From: Clostridia bacterium
GTDB taxonomy: Bacteria > Bacillota > Clostridia > TANB77 > CAG-508
Reading direction: 5' to 3'
DNA: 6,211 bases
NCBI GenBank assembly: GCA_900758165.1
Contig: CAAEQN010000152.1
Coordinates: forward strand, 1-6,211
This document shows positions 5,887 to 6,211 of this stretch, piece after piece. A program made the translations under genes and the position numbers. Position 1 is the first letter of the stretch, and every line of letters begins with the position of its first letter. The notes below the pieces were generated by a model. It had not been told where the DNA came from, made no database searches, and saw only the letters and a list, made by a program, of their open reading frames with translations.

Positions 5887-6211
5887 CAGCCTATGTATTA
5901 CTTACTTTCTTTGGGATTTTATCCTAGATTCAATTCTTTAAGATTAAAATTTATAAATTCAAATTTATATAAACAATATTGTTAACAACTTAATTATATA
6001 TCTCAAATACTGTTTTGTCCAACAAAATCGTGTGTCAAATTTCGACAATAACATATGCATTTGCTGTTTTTTTATAAATTTAATTTTTGTCTGATAATTT
6101 ACAATAATTTCTTTATCGTTAGTGTAAAATATTTGTAGGCAAAATATAAAAAATGTCTACAAATTTTTTATTATATATTGAAAAAACATGGTTAATCCAA
6201 TACAATGTAAT
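5887..6211. other. AT-rich non-coding region with small dyads
   Basis: I see no convincing gene on either strand in these 325 bases. The missing 5' part of the Rpn-family gene is not recognisable here in any minus-strand frame I read near the junction. The region holds several dyads (5952-5969, 5972-5983, 6013-6027, 6033-6047) and a terminator-like hairpin (6125-6170). On the minus strand a frame entering from the right edge stops at 6194-6192 after five codons, too little to call a gene. Confidence 0.6.
6125..6170 (+). terminator. Terminator-like hairpin near the right edge
   Basis: TAAAATATTTGTAGGC (6125-6140) pairs with GTCTACAAATTTTTTA (6155-6170), with one T-T mismatch and one G-T wobble around a 14-base A-rich loop. 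The right arm runs into T-rich sequence, so the plus-strand direction is favoured, yet no plus-strand gene precedes it. It could instead end a minus-strand gene lying beyond the right edge. Confidence 0.45.

Noticed and set aside
5202..5927. Plus-strand open frames at 5202-5444, 5477-5881 and 5595-5927
   Set aside because: They are antisense to the Rpn-family remnant, give Leu/Phe/Ser-rich low-complexity proteins and lack Shine-Dalgarno support.
6055..6138. 27-codon plus-strand frame ending at the right-edge hairpin
   Set aside because: It is a low-complexity Phe/Ile/Tyr/Asn peptide without a Shine-Dalgarno; its stop lies inside the hairpin arm.
1..6211. CRISPR array, tRNA, rRNA or intact insertion sequence
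   Set aside because: No regularly spaced repeats, no cloverleaf or rRNA-like stretch, and no complete transposase with terminal repeats were seen.

Overview
The window reads as chromosomal DNA from a low-GC Gram-positive bacterium, most likely a gut-type member of Clostridia. The grounds are very AT-rich intergenic DNA, A/purine-rich coding strands, strong AGGAGG-type ribosome binding sites, TTG start usage, a MurC with the clostridial ESCEYVES variant, a GITLIAL-type pilin-like protein, and a remnant of the Rpn/PD-(D/E)XK transposase family. UGA is used as a stop, so the genetic code looks standard. This placement is inference; nothing in the window names a species.

Layout. Positions 1-168 hold a truncated terminator-like T-run, a DnaA-box-like 9-mer, an inverted repeat and a good sigma-A-type promoter for murC. 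murC (169-1557, +) makes the UDP-MurNAc-L-alanine ligase of peptidoglycan synthesis and appears to be transcribed alone. It converges on the minus-strand genes at a perfect 15-bp hairpin (1592-1629). From 3992 down to 1724 runs a tight three-gene minus-strand operon, in transcription order: a small pilin-like protein with a class III signal sequence, an acyl-ACP thioesterase, and a membrane-anchored transglutaminase-like (Cys-His-Asp) protein. The gaps are 19 and 15 bases, each with its own Shine-Dalgarno. A promoter with a 17-nt palindrome over its -10 lies just upstream. Next is a radical SAM protein of the COG1313/PflX type (4156-5040, -) with its own promoter. A bidirectional rho-independent terminator (5178-5226) separates it from a 5'-truncated Rpn-family nuclease/transposase remnant (5257-5886, -). 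Positions 5887-6211 contain no convincing gene, only AT-rich DNA with several small dyads and a terminator-like hairpin near the right edge.

How it fits together. murC is housekeeping. The pilin-like/thioesterase/transglutaminase operon is the most unusual arrangement: one product probably exported, one cytosolic lipid enzyme and one probably surface-facing cysteine enzyme under one promoter. Their joint job cannot be read from the sequence. The thioesterase also seems to carry Gln where the family has its catalytic Glu. No glycyl-radical enzyme partner for the radical SAM protein, and no prepilin peptidase or pilus assembly gene, is present in the window.
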